Source of the DNA: Flavobacterium sp. J49
GTDB lineage: Bacteria > Bacteroidota > Bacteroidia > Flavobacteriales > Flavobacteriaceae
Length of the DNA: 64,000 nucleotides
Direction: 5' to 3'
Assembly: GCF_011742145.1 (NCBI RefSeq)
Contig: NZ_JAAQQU010000104.1
Coordinates: forward strand, 763,938 to 827,937
Shown: positions 17,255-25,462 of the stretch, piece after piece
Numbering within the stretch: the first letter of the stretch is position 1
How the letters are laid out: the number at the start of each line of letters is the position of its first letter
Translations under genes and position numbers: made by a program
The notes under the pieces: generated by a model
Seen by the model: only the letters and a program-made list of their open reading frames with translations
Database searches by the model: none
What the model was told of the DNA's origin: nothing

Positions 17255-19123
17255 TTATTTTAACTCTAAGACTAAAACCGATTTCCCTTCAATAGTCACA
17301 TCGTTTTTTAAATCAAAAGAAGCATTGCTTAAAACGTCTTTTCCTGATTTGTAATGGTTTAGATTTTCTTGAAATCTGTTGGTTTTGAAGGTTTGTTTTT
17401 CGTTGCTGTTATTTACAACTACCATCACGCTTTCTTTTTCGTTGTAACGGAAGTAGACGTAAACATTGTTTTCCGGAATGTAATGTGTTGTTTTGCCAAA
17501 ATGAATCACATCTTTTGATTTTCTCCAGTTGAATAGTTTGGCTGTGAAATCGTAGAATTTGTTTTGCTCTTCAGTTCGACCGGCTTTGGTGAAAGCATTA
17601 TTGGTGTCGCCATTCCAACCACCGGGAAAATCATGACGAATATCGCCATCGCCTTTGCCTTTGTCACCGGCCATCGCAATTTCGGAGCCGTAATACAATT
17701 GAGGAATTCCTCTAACCGTAGCCAAAATAGTCATTGCCATTTGGTATTTTTTGAAATCGTTTTTGTAAGCTTGATTGATACGATTGGTGTCGTGATTTTC
17801 GGCAAAAATTAAAATGTTGTTGATGTTGGGATACAAAAAATCATTGGCAAAATTATCATATACTCTGATCATTCCTTTATCCCATTCGCCTTTGTCTTCG
17901 TTAAACACTTTTTCCAAAGCATTGTATAAAGTGAAATCCATTACACTTGGTAAATAGGAATTATAACTTTGAATGGCGCCAATTTTACTATCTTTTTGCC
18001 AAAAAGCCATTTGCGCTTGGTCTTGCATCCAAACTTCACCTACAATATTGAAATGCGGGTATTCATCGGTGATGGCTTTGGTCCATTTGGCTATACCGAC
18101 TTTGTCATTATACGAATAAGTATCCACACGGAAACCATCTAAATCGGCATATTCAATCCACCAAATGGCGTTTTGCGTCAGGTAATTTAATACCAAAGGA
18201 TTCGACTGATTCAAATCAGGCATCGACTTTACGAACCAGCCGTCCATACAATATTTAGCATCGCGTTCGGAAGCATTAGGGTCGAATTGTGTCGTCATTC
18301 TGTAATTAGAATTTGTAAATTCCGGGAATTGGTGAACCCAATCACGTGTGGGTAAATCTTTGTACATCCAGTGTTGCCAACCCCAATGATTGGTTACATA
18401 ATCCATAATGTTTTTCATGCCGCGTTTGTGCAATTCGGCGCTCATACGAACATAGTCATCATTAGTTCCGAAACGTGCGTCAATTTTGTACACGTCGGAT
18501 TGACCGTAAGTATGATACGAACCTCTTTCGTCATTGTCTTCGCAAAGTGGCGTTGGCCAAACAGCAGTCGCACCAAGCGATTGTATATAGTCTAAATTTT
18601 TGATGATGCCTTCAATATCACCGCCGTGTCTTCCGTTGTCTTTGGAACGATCCATTTTTTCGGTTAAGGCTGCATTATTGTCATTGTTTGGATTTCCGTT
18701 GGCAAATCGGTCCGGCATTAAAAGATAGATTACATCAGAACTGTCGTAGCTTTTGCGGAAGCGAGAATTTTCCCTTCTGGTTTTAAGCGAATAGTTTTGG
18801 GTGAAGGATTTTTTGCCATTTCTAAACGTAAACACAAAATCTTGGGCTGAAACATTTTTGGTTTCAATGGTTACAAAAAGGTAATTCGGGTTTTCGGTTT
18901 TTTGAATGCCTTTGATGATGATGCCGTTGGAAACAGTGACGTCGTTTTGGGCAATATTTTTGCCGTAAAACATGATTTGAACATCGGAAAGCGTCATGTC
19001 ATTCCACCAAAACGGTGGCTCTACTTTGTCAATTTGGGCGAAAGCCGAAAAAGAGATTAAAATCATTAGTATTGTTAATCTCTCGAAGGCGCGAAGGCGC
19101 GAAGGGTTTTTAAGATAATCCAT
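17255..19123 (-). CDS. GH13 neopullulanase/cyclomaltodextrinase-type (SusA-like)
   Basis: A 622-residue exported GH13 enzyme. The N-terminal domain (about 34-115, starting VEPPFWWNDM) is of the cyclomaltodextrinase N-type. GH13 motifs are DYVTNH (241-246), GFRVDTYSY with nucleophile Asp334, IVGEVW with Glu363 and AENHDTNR with Asp445. This matches periplasmic SusA-type neopullulanases that shorten imported maltodextrins. The start is odd: the signal peptide n-region (residues 4-16, KNPSRLRAFERL) is encoded by the repeat at 19081-19107. The next Met (residue 20) would leave a hydrophobic core too short for export, so I keep the ATG at 19123. That start overlaps the stop of the GxxExxY gene by 14 bp. 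Confidence 0.9.
   Translation of the reverse strand: MDYLKNPSRLRAFERLTILMILISFSAFAQIDKVEPPFWWNDMTLSDVQIMFYGKNIAQNDVTVSNGIIIKGIQKTENPNYLFVTIETKNVSAQDFVFTFRNGKKSFTQNYSLKTRRENSRFRKSYDSSDVIYLLMPDRFANGNPNNDNNAALTEKMDRSKDNGRHGGDIEGIIKNLDYIQSLGATAVWPTPLCEDNDERGSYHTYGQSDVYKIDARFGTNDDYVRMSAELHKRGMKNIMDYVTNHWGWQHWMYKDLPTRDWVHQFPEFTNSNYRMTTQFDPNASERDAKYCMDGWFVKSMPDLNQSNPLVLNYLTQNAIWWIEYADLDGFRVDTYSYNDKVGIAKWTKAITDEYPHFNIVGEVWMQDQAQMAFWQKDSKIGAIQSYNSYLPSVMDFTLYNALEKVFNEDKGEWDKGMIRVYDNFANDFLYPNINNILIFAENHDTNRINQAYKNDFKKYQMAMTILATVRGIPQLYYGSEIAMAGDKGKGDGDIRHDFPGGWNGDTNNAFTKAGRTEEQNKFYDFTAKLFNWRKSKDVIHFGKTTHYIPENNVYVYFRYNEKESVMVVVNNSNEKQTFKTNRFQENLNHYKSGKDVLSNASFDLKNDVTIEGKSVLVLELK
19081..19107. repeat. CTCGCAAAGG-family repeat inside a coding start
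   Basis: TCTCGAAGGCGCGAAGGCG followed by CGAAGG gives three copies of an 8-base unit. It lies in the first codons of the SusA-like gene and immediately 3' of the GxxExxY gene. It has the same orientation as the copy at 19524-19550, so the two form direct repeats bracketing the GxxExxY gene. Confidence 0.75.
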
Positions 19124-19490
19124 GAACTACTCGTTTTATGCCGTTTTTAATTAATGCTTCATTAAAATTTATTAATAATCCTAATTTTAAATTAGTGACT
19201 CTGATATACGTTAAGAGTTGTTTTAAATGAATATTTGAAATTTTTTCAACTGATTTTATTTCAATAATAACTTTGTTTTCAACAATTAAATCTGAGCGAA
19301 AACCGATATCTAGATGGATATCTTCCCAAATTACAGGAATAGGTTTCTGTCTTTCTACCGTTAAACCTTTTTTTGTTAATTCATGATGTAATATTGCTTC
19401 GTAAACACTTTCTAATAAGCCTGGACCAAGTCTTGTGTGTATTTTGTAACTTATGTCAACTATGATTTTTGAAAGTTCGTTTTCTGTCAT
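19110..19490 (-). CDS. GxxExxY family protein, PD-(D/E)xK nuclease-like
   Basis: A 126-residue member of the GxxExxY family, named for the motif seen here as GLLESVY. A nuclease-like core follows: GFRSDLIVENKVIIEIKS, where the Asp and the E-x-K fit a PD-(D/E)xK active site. No activity has been shown for the family as far as I know. I start at ATG 19490 (MTENELSK). The frame continues upstream to 19547, but those codons are repeat DNA and do not look like protein. The gene interrupts a run of starch enzymes, has direct repeats on both sides, and its stop overlaps the start of the SusA-like gene by 14 bp. It therefore looks like a cassette inserted into the operon. Confidence 0.85.
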   Translation of the reverse strand: MTENELSKIIVDISYKIHTRLGPGLLESVYEAILHHELTKKGLTVERQKPIPVIWEDIHLDIGFRSDLIVENKVIIEIKSVEKISNIHLKQLLTYIRVTNLKLGLLINFNEALIKNGIKRVVHGLS

Positions 19491-19523
19491 ATTTATATTT
19501 TTATAGTCATGAAAAAAATGTTT

Positions 19524-19550
19524 TCTCGCAAAGGCGCTAAGACGCAAAGG
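19524..19550. repeat. CTCGCAAAGG-family repeat upstream of the GxxExxY gene
   Basis: TCTCGCAAAGGCGCTAAGAC followed by GCAAAGG. It is a direct copy relative to 19081-19107 and an inverted copy relative to the right part of 19585-19631. Confidence 0.75.
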
Positions 19551-19584
19551 TTTTATGTTTTATTTCTTTAGTTATGTTTAAAAA

Positions 19585-19631
19585 ACAAAGTCGCAAAGTA
19601 AAATATCTTTGCGACTTTGTGTCTTTGCGAG
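19585..19631. repeat. Palindromic CTCGCAAAGG-family repeat
   Basis: A perfect 14-bp stem ACAAAGTCGCAAAG/CTTTGCGACTTTGT (19585-19598 and 19607-19620) with an 8-base loop is followed by CTTTGCGAGA. It sits directly after the GH65 gene on its transcript, so it may also act as an RNA hairpin that limits downstream expression or protects the 3' end. Confidence 0.8.
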
Positions 19632-19634
19632 AAA

Positions 19635-21941
19635 TTACACAGTCACCAAACTATTCGGTTCTACTAAAATGGCTTTACCATTGACAAAAACCGAAATCGC
19701 TGTTTCGCCTTCCAGGGTAAAGTTGGTTTCATTTTGGTGAACAGCCACTTTTAAAATTTGGTTTCTAAAATTGATTTTAAACGAATACCCATCCCAGTCT
19801 TTCGGAATTCTTGGTTCGAAATGCAAAGTGTCGTTTTTAACTCTCATTCCGCCAAAACCTTCCACAATACTCATCCAAGTGCCGGCCATTGACGTGATGT
19901 GTAACCCTTCTTCGACTTCTTTGTTGTAATCGTCTAAGTCTAAACGTGACGTTCTTAAATAGAACGTATACGCTTGTTCCATTCGGCCTAAAACAGCAGC
20001 TTGAATGGAGTGTACACAAGGCGATAACGAACTTTCGTGAACAGTAAACGGTTCGTAAAAGTCGAAATGTTTCTCCAATTGTTCTTTGGTAAAATGATCT
20101 TCAAAGAAATAGAAACCTTGTAGCGTATCGGCTTGTTTGATATAAGGAGAACGCAGGATTCTGTCCCAAGACCATTTTTGGTTGATTGGGCGTTGTGATT
20201 TGTCTAAATCGTGTACTTTGACCAATTCTTTGTCTAAGAAACCGTCTTGTTGTAAATAGACATCGTGTTCTTCAGAATACGGAAAATACATGTGGTCGGC
20301 TACTTTTTTCCAGTGAAGGATTTCGGTGTCTTCCAATTTTACTTTACTCATGATTCTGGTGTAATCAGAAGCATATTCTTGTTTTACTTTTTCGATTTGC
20401 TCGATGGTATAATCGATACACCATTTGGCAATATAATTGGTGTAAAAGTTATTGTTGACGTTGTTTTCGTACTCATTCGGACCGGTTACGCCTAAAATTA
20501 CGTACTGATTTCTATACGTAGAGAAAGTTGCTCTTTGGTGCCAAAAACGGGCAATTCCGATTAACACCTCCAAACCTTTTTCAGGAATGTAACTATAATC
20601 TCCGGTGAATCGGTAGTAATTGAAAATAGCGAAAGCAATAGCGCCGTTTCGGTGGATTTCCTCAAATGTGATTTCCCATTCGTTGTGGCATTCTTCGCCG
20701 TTCATGGTTACCATCGGATACAATGCGGCACCATTTTTAAAGCCCAATTTTTCAGCATTTTCAATGGCTTTGTCCAATTGGTTGTAGCGGTAAGCCAAAA
20801 GGTTTCTGGCTACTTGTTGGTCTTTGGTCGCCATGTAAAAAGGAATACAATAGGCTTCGGTATCCCAATAAGTGGAACCGCCGTATTTTTCTCCGGTGAA
20901 TCCTTTCGGACCGATATTCAAGCGAGAATCTTTGCCCAAATAGGTTTGGTTCAATTGGAAGATATTGAACCGAATTCCTTGTTGGGCTTTCACATCACCT
21001 TCAATAGTGATATCGCTCATTTCCCATATTTTGGCCCAAGCCTCGATTTGGTTTTGTAGTAAACGATCATAGCCTAAAGCCAATCCTTTTTGAATTACTT
21101 TTTGTGCTGCCGGTATCAATTCGGCAGAAGCATGATTCATGGAAACGGTGTAACCACCCAATTTTTGGAAAGCTACCGTTTGGCCTTTTGAAACCAGTTG
21201 CTCATAGGTAAAAACCACTTTGTCTGAAGTAGTGTCTACAAAGGTTGGTTCGGCGTTTTGATTTTCGTTATTGATGAAAATGCTGTTGTGCATATAAGTA
21301 GCTACTTCAAAATGCGTTTTGAAAGTACGCGCTACGACAAAAGCTTCGTTATTTTGATGTTGGGTTTCTAATGGTTCCCAAAATTTCTCTTCCCAGTTGG
21401 CGTCTTCATTGTGTACTCCGGCGTCTAGATAAGGTTTGAAAACGATAGTCGCATCATTGTTTTTCGGAGTGATTTCGTATTTGATTACGCCCAATTCATC
21501 TAAATCCAAAGAAAGAAAACGTCTGACATTAACATCGATTTCGATTCCGTTGTTCAAAGTGGCTGAAAAAGAGCGATTGTACCAACCTTCTTTCATGTTC
21601 AGTTCGCGTTTGAAGTTGGCTATTTTACAAGCAGCCATGTCCAGTGTTTCACCATTGATTTCGATTAAGATTCCAATCCAAACCGGTGCGTTTAACACTT
21701 TGGCAAAATACTCCGGATAGCCGTTTTTCCACCAGCCCACTTTGGTTTTGTCCGGGTAATAAATCCCGGCGATGTAACTTCCTTGGAAAGTGTTGCCTGA
21801 ATAGAATTCTTCAAAATTGGCACGTTGACCCATGGCACCGTTTCCGATACTGAATAAACTTTCCGAGGATTTTACGCTGTCTAAATCAAATCCTTCTTCA
21901 ATAATTGACCAGTTATCTGGTTTGATATAATCTTGGTTCAT
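19635..21941 (-). CDS. GH65 maltose phosphorylase-type enzyme
   Basis: This 768-residue cytoplasmic GH65 enzyme should phosphorolyse maltose to glucose and beta-glucose-1-phosphate. The N-terminal beta-sandwich contains LFSIGNGAMGQR (30-40). The (alpha/alpha)6 barrel contains the substrate segment GGSTYWDTEAYCIPFY (354-369). Catalytic acid Glu490 lies in TGPNEYENNVNNN. There is no signal peptide. The next gene upstream encodes beta-phosphoglucomutase, which uses exactly this product, and an MFS permease precedes that. GH65 also covers kojibiose, trehalose and nigerose phosphorylases; the starch context and the beta-phosphoglucomutase neighbour make maltose the best call. Confidence 0.9.
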   Translation of the reverse strand: MNQDYIKPDNWSIIEEGFDLDSVKSSESLFSIGNGAMGQRANFEEFYSGNTFQGSYIAGIYYPDKTKVGWWKNGYPEYFAKVLNAPVWIGILIEINGETLDMAACKIANFKRELNMKEGWYNRSFSATLNNGIEIDVNVRRFLSLDLDELGVIKYEITPKNNDATIVFKPYLDAGVHNEDANWEEKFWEPLETQHQNNEAFVVARTFKTHFEVATYMHNSIFINNENQNAEPTFVDTTSDKVVFTYEQLVSKGQTVAFQKLGGYTVSMNHASAELIPAAQKVIQKGLALGYDRLLQNQIEAWAKIWEMSDITIEGDVKAQQGIRFNIFQLNQTYLGKDSRLNIGPKGFTGEKYGGSTYWDTEAYCIPFYMATKDQQVARNLLAYRYNQLDKAIENAEKLGFKNGAALYPMVTMNGEECHNEWEITFEEIHRNGAIAFAIFNYYRFTGDYSYIPEKGLEVLIGIARFWHQRATFSTYRNQYVILGVTGPNEYENNVNNNFYTNYIAKWCIDYTIEQIEKVKQEYASDYTRIMSKVKLEDTEILHWKKVADHMYFPYSEEHDVYLQQDGFLDKELVKVHDLDKSQRPINQKWSWDRILRSPYIKQADTLQGFYFFEDHFTKEQLEKHFDFYEPFTVHESSLSPCVHSIQAAVLGRMEQAYTFYLRTSRLDLDDYNKEVEEGLHITSMAGTWMSIVEGFGGMRVKNDTLHFEPRIPKDWDGYSFKINFRNQILKVAVHQNETNFTLEGETAISVFVNGKAILVEPNSLVTV

Positions 21942-21975
21942 TGTAATTTTTTTATTGTCCTTTTATCATTCAATT

Positions 21976-22629
21976 TTAGTCGAGGAGAGCTTCTATAAAA
22001 GAAAAATCCATAAACGTAAAATCTTTAAAATTATACTTTGCTTCGTGCAATATTTCAGCATCGCCCATACCAACACTAATCATGTTGGCAATGTTGGCGG
22101 CTTGAATTCCGGCTACGCTGTCCTCAAAAACGATGCAGTTTTTGTTGTTAGCGTTTACTAATTTGGCGGCTCTTAGAAAAACTTCCGGATCGGGTTTGGC
22201 ATTGGTTACATCATTGCCATCAACGATGGCATCAAAAAAGTGCAAAATCCCTGTTTTCTCTAAAATAGGTCGGGCATTTTTACTGGCCGATCCTAGGGCA
22301 ATTAGTTGTTTTTTTTCTTTAATAAATTGAAGAACGTTGATCACTCCGGGTAATAATTCGCTTTCGTTCATATCTACCAAATAGGATAAATATTCTTCGT
22401 TTTTTTGGATTAGCCATTTGTTTTTGTCCTCCTGTGAAGCTTGAACGTTACCAAGCGCTAAAATGATGTCAAGAGAACGAACGCGGCTAACGCCTTTTAA
22501 TTCTTCGTTGTGTTCAGGGGTAAATTCGATTCCTAACTCTTGAGCTAATTTTTGCCAAGCCAAAAAATGGTATTTGGCTGTGTCAACGATAACTCCGTCA
22601 AGGTCGAAAATGAATGCTTTTTTACTCAT
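21976..22629 (-). CDS. pgmB: Beta-phosphoglucomutase
   Basis: This 217-residue HAD-superfamily enzyme converts beta-glucose-1-phosphate to glucose-6-phosphate. The nucleophile motif FDLDGVIVDTAKYH includes both Asp residues and the His-bearing cap entrance. ALGSASKNARPIL (motif II and III region, with Ser and Lys) and VFEDSVAGIQAA (metal-binding acidic pair) follow. I start at ATG 22629 (MSKKAFIFDLDG). The open frame further upstream lies inside the permease gene. The start overlaps the permease stop by 8 bp (ATGAGTAA), a sign of translational coupling. Genes run permease, mutase, GH65 phosphorylase with a 34-bp gap before the latter. Confidence 0.94.
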   Translation of the reverse strand: MSKKAFIFDLDGVIVDTAKYHFLAWQKLAQELGIEFTPEHNEELKGVSRVRSLDIILALGNVQASQEDKNKWLIQKNEEYLSYLVDMNESELLPGVINVLQFIKEKKQLIALGSASKNARPILEKTGILHFFDAIVDGNDVTNAKPDPEVFLRAAKLVNANNKNCIVFEDSVAGIQAANIANMISVGMGDAEILHEAKYNFKDFTFMDFSFIEALLD

Positions 22630-24151
22630 TAATAATAATTTTCGATTTGTCATTGATGGTGAGTGAAATAATTCCCGCAAGAATCATAGATGCGCCACCA
22701 ATTAATAGGGCATAAATAGGTTCGCTGTTAAAAAATCTAGAGACTAAAAAGCCTAAGATAGAAGCAGCGACCAATTGTGGAATTACAATAAAGAAGTTGA
22801 AAACTCCCATATAATAACCCATTTTACTTGATGGTAAAGCACCGGATAACATAGCGTAAGGAATGGACAAAATACTAGCCCAGGCAATTCCAACCCCAAT
22901 CATCGGTAACCATTCCATAGTAAATGTTGTAGGTTCGGTGATGAAATAAATGGAAATTAATCCCAATCCACCAAAAGTTAAGGCAATGAAATGCGTAAAT
23001 TTTCTGCTGGTGTATTTGGCTAATAACGGCAACAAAAATGCAGCGATAGCCGCAATCAGATTGTAATTAGCAAACATTTCACCGACTTGATTCGCACCAT
23101 TGTTATAAGCCTCAGAAGTAGTGTCTGTTGTACCGTAAATGTGTTGCGTCACAGCAAGTGTAGTGTAAATCCACATAGAAAATAAAGCAAACCAAGAAAA
23201 GAATTGAACCCAAGCCAATTGCTTCATGATTTTTGGCATAAACTGAAAATCGTTCATGATAGTTACAAAACCATTGTCTGTCTTATTGGCTTTTTGCAAT
23301 AATCCTGAGACCAACATGGCCAATCCGCCTAATCCAATTAAACCTAGGGAAAGCACATATAAATCTTTCTTTAAATCATAATTAAAAATGGCATAAGAAA
23401 AAACAACACTGACAATCAAAAATAAAATACCTTTTGTTAAGTGTGATTTTGCATTGGTAGCAAACCATTCTGCTGAATGGGTTTCTTTTTTGTATTCTGT
23501 TTCTTGGTGTTTTTCAAAGGCTTCCATTTCTTCCGGAGAATATTCTTTAGATGTCAGCACTGTCCAAAGAACAGTCACAATGAAAGCAACTCCGCCCAGG
23601 TAAAACGAATATTTAACCGAATCTGGAATAATCCCTAATGGAGCTGTGTTTTCAACACCGAAATAGGTAAAGATTAATGGGAGTTTGGAAGCAAAATAGG
23701 CGCCAATTCCGATAAAGAAACTTTGCATAGCAAATCCCATTGTTCGCTGTTTTTCCGGCAGATTATCCCCAACAAAAGCTCTAAAGGGTTCCATTGAAAC
23801 GTTTATGGAAGCGTCCATAATCCAAAGCATTCCTGCGGCAAACCAAAGCACGGGTGAATTAGGCATTATGAATAATGCTGCTGAAGCTAAAATGGCACCA
23901 GCCAAAAAATAGGGTTTTCTTCTGCCTAATCGGGTCCAAGTTCGGTCTGAGAAATAACCAATGATAGGTTGAACAATTAAACCGGTTAAAGGAGCTGCAA
24001 CCCATAATATAGGGATGTCATCAATATTGGCTCCTAAAGTTTGAAATATTCTGCTAACGTTTGAATTTTGCAGGGCAAAACCCATTTGAATCCCCAGAAA
24101 TCCGAAACTCATGTTCCAAATTTGCCAGAAACCTAATTTACGCTTTTCCAT
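22622..24151 (-). CDS. MFS transporter, putative maltose/maltodextrin permease
   Basis: A 509-residue, 12-helix major facilitator protein. The cytoplasmic loop after helix 2 reads DRTWTRLGRRKPYF, the R-x-G-R-R-x-P form typical of the GPH/SLC45 sugar transporter branch. A hydrophilic central loop (about 200-235, rich in E and K) separates the two halves. It should carry maltose or short maltodextrins from periplasm to cytoplasm, judged from its place as first gene of the phosphorylase operon. There is no direct evidence of the substrate in the sequence. A LacI-type site, a -7-like box and a 5'UTR hairpin lie upstream. Confidence 0.85.
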   Translation of the reverse strand: MEKRKLGFWQIWNMSFGFLGIQMGFALQNSNVSRIFQTLGANIDDIPILWVAAPLTGLIVQPIIGYFSDRTWTRLGRRKPYFLAGAILASAALFIMPNSPVLWFAAGMLWIMDASINVSMEPFRAFVGDNLPEKQRTMGFAMQSFFIGIGAYFASKLPLIFTYFGVENTAPLGIIPDSVKYSFYLGGVAFIVTVLWTVLTSKEYSPEEMEAFEKHQETEYKKETHSAEWFATNAKSHLTKGILFLIVSVVFSYAIFNYDLKKDLYVLSLGLIGLGGLAMLVSGLLQKANKTDNGFVTIMNDFQFMPKIMKQLAWVQFFSWFALFSMWIYTTLAVTQHIYGTTDTTSEAYNNGANQVGEMFANYNLIAAIAAFLLPLLAKYTSRKFTHFIALTFGGLGLISIYFITEPTTFTMEWLPMIGVGIAWASILSIPYAMLSGALPSSKMGYYMGVFNFFIVIPQLVAASILGFLVSRFFNSEPIYALLIGGASMILAGIISLTINDKSKIIINE

Positions 24152-24177
24152 TATCGTAATTTATTGGTTTGTAATAC

Positions 24178-24196
24178 GATAAGCGCTTTGCTTATC
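24178..24196 (-). promoter_or_regulatory. 5'UTR hairpin of the permease operon
   Basis: Perfect 7-bp stem GATAAGC/GCTTATC with a 5-base loop, starting 27 bases before the permease ATG. It contains the palindrome AAGCGCTT, which could alternatively be a DNA-binding site. It is too short, with no T-run, to be a terminator. Confidence 0.45.
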
Positions 24197-24245
24197 AAAA
24201 CTTTAATTTGTTTTCGAAGTAAAGTACAAGCTTTGATAATTAGGG

Positions 24246-24253
24246 TAAAGATA
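24246..24253 (-). promoter_or_regulatory. Candidate -7 box of the permease operon
   Basis: Minus strand reads TATCTTTA (consensus TAnnTTTG, last base differs), about 95 bp before the permease ATG. No TTG at a suitable distance. Confidence 0.4.
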
Positions 24254-24308
24254 ATAAAGAATTTATATTGTGATGATTCTCTTTAAAAAAAATGATATTG
24301 ACAAGTTA

Positions 24309-24322
24309 CGCAAACGTTTTTT
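24309..24322. promoter_or_regulatory. Weak LacI-type operator ahead of the permease operon
   Basis: The core AAACGTTT (24312-24319) is a perfect palindrome with a central CG and matches the core of the stronger operator at 25463-25476; the outer bases do not pair. It lies between the end of the LacI-type gene and the permease start, about 62 bp upstream of the candidate -7 box. Confidence 0.5.
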
Positions 24323-24338
24323 GTTGATAAAAATCCTT

Positions 24339-25358
24339 TTATTTCGTGGATTCTCTTTCGACCAACTCGGTTTCGATTACTTCGGTTCTGTATTGTTCTT
24401 CGTCTTCTTCTTCGGCTTCTAGTCTTTCAATCAGCATTTTAGCAGCTTTGCCGCCCATTTTCACGCCATTTTGACTAACCGTTGTGATGCTTGGAGAAGA
24501 ATATTTGGAAATGATTCCGTCTGTAAATCCGATGATAGAAATGTCTTCCGGGACTTTTTTGCCCAGTTTATTTGCTTCTTTTATAGCGGTGACAGCGAAC
24601 AATTCATTTACGGCAAAAACGGCATCAATTTCATTGTTGGCCAAAAGATGGGCTATGCTGTCTTCGAAGTTTTCGGTGTCTTCAATTTTTAAAATAAGAT
24701 TTTCGTCTACTTTTAAATCATTGTTTTTTAGGGCTTTGACGTAGCCTTCAGTTCTAAGTTTTCCAACGCTTACATAATCAACGGTTGAAATCAGCGCAAT
24801 TTTTTTAAAGCCCTTATCGATTAAGTGCTGGGTTGCATTGAAGGCTGCAAGATTGTCGTCGATAATTACTTTATCGCAAAGAATTTCATTGGTGATACGG
24901 TCAAACATTACCACCGGCATTCCTTGATTGATGACTTCAATTATATGGTGAAAATCTTTCTTTTGTTGGGTTTCTTTTGACAGCGACATGATAAAGCCAT
25001 CGATACTTCCGTTGGCTAGCATTTCCATGTTAATTACTTCTTTGTCAAAGGATTCGTCTGAGAGGCAAACCAAAACATTATAGCCGTTTTCATTGGCTAC
25101 ATTTTCTACTCCGCTGATGACCGTGGCAAAGAAATGGTGGATAATTTCGGGAATAATAATACAAATTGTCTTGGTTTTTTTGTTCTTTAAACTCAGGGCA
25201 ATATTGTTGGGTTTGTAGTTGTATAATTTGGCAAATGCTTGAACTTTTTGACGTGTATCTTCGCTTATTTCCAAACTGTTTCTAAGTGATTTTGAAACGG
25301 TAGAAATGGAGACGTCAAGTTCTCTGGCAATCTGCTTGAGTGTTACTTTTCTTTTCAT
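24339..25358 (-). CDS. LacI family transcriptional regulator
   Basis: This 339-residue regulator sits between the two divergent arms of the starch locus. The N-terminal helix-turn-helix is VTLKQIARELDVSISTVSKSL (residues 5-25), followed by a hinge with YKPNNIALSL. The rest is a periplasmic-binding-protein-like ligand domain with TICIIIPEI, GFIMSLS, VVMFDR and GFTDGIISKYSSPSITTV. I start at ATG 25358 (MKRKVTLKQ), since the frame above it is AT-rich leader containing the promoter. The ligand is presumably maltose or a maltodextrin; that is inference from position. A full promoter lies at 25390-25420 and a perfect operator at 25463-25476, so autoregulation is likely. Confidence 0.92.
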   Translation of the reverse strand: MKRKVTLKQIARELDVSISTVSKSLRNSLEISEDTRQKVQAFAKLYNYKPNNIALSLKNKKTKTICIIIPEIIHHFFATVISGVENVANENGYNVLVCLSDESFDKEVINMEMLANGSIDGFIMSLSKETQQKKDFHHIIEVINQGMPVVMFDRITNEILCDKVIIDDNLAAFNATQHLIDKGFKKIALISTVDYVSVGKLRTEGYVKALKNNDLKVDENLILKIEDTENFEDSIAHLLANNEIDAVFAVNELFAVTAIKEANKLGKKVPEDISIIGFTDGIISKYSSPSITTVSQNGVKMGGKAAKMLIERLEAEEEDEEQYRTEVIETELVERESTK

Positions 25359-25389
25359 TTTAGGAATGTAATAAATACTGATTTCTGAA

Positions 25390-25420
25390 TAAAGATATAC
25401 GTTATTTTTAATTCTGTCAA
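25390..25420 (-). promoter_or_regulatory. Promoter of the LacI-type regulator gene
   Basis: On the minus strand TTG (25418-25420), 20 bases, then TATCTTTA (25390-25397). The start codon is 31 bp further on. Spacing fits the flavobacterial consensus; the -7 box differs at its last base. Confidence 0.6.
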
Positions 25421-25462
25421 TTTTAGCCTTAAAATAATGAAATAATAGAAAAGTTTTCAACA

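Noticed and set aside
19491..19547. Upstream extension of the GxxExxY gene
   Set aside because: The added codons are repeat DNA (19524-19550) and give a peptide unlike the family N-terminus; MTENELSK at 19490 fits.
17179..19631. CRISPR array from the repeated CGCAAAGG units
   Set aside because: Units are degenerate, unevenly spaced, in both orientations, and have no unique spacers or cas genes.
22630..22680. Longer beta-phosphoglucomutase start
   Set aside because: The extra residues fall inside the permease gene; the Met at 22629 is followed at once by the HAD nucleophile motif.
24178..24196. Riboswitch or attenuator ahead of the permease
   Set aside because: Only a 7-bp hairpin without T-run or conserved aptamer features; kept as an unassigned 5'UTR hairpin.
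24339..25358. SusR or hybrid two-component control of the starch locus
   Set aside because: No sensor kinase, SusR-type regulator or ECF sigma/anti-sigma pair is present; the only regulator is LacI-type.
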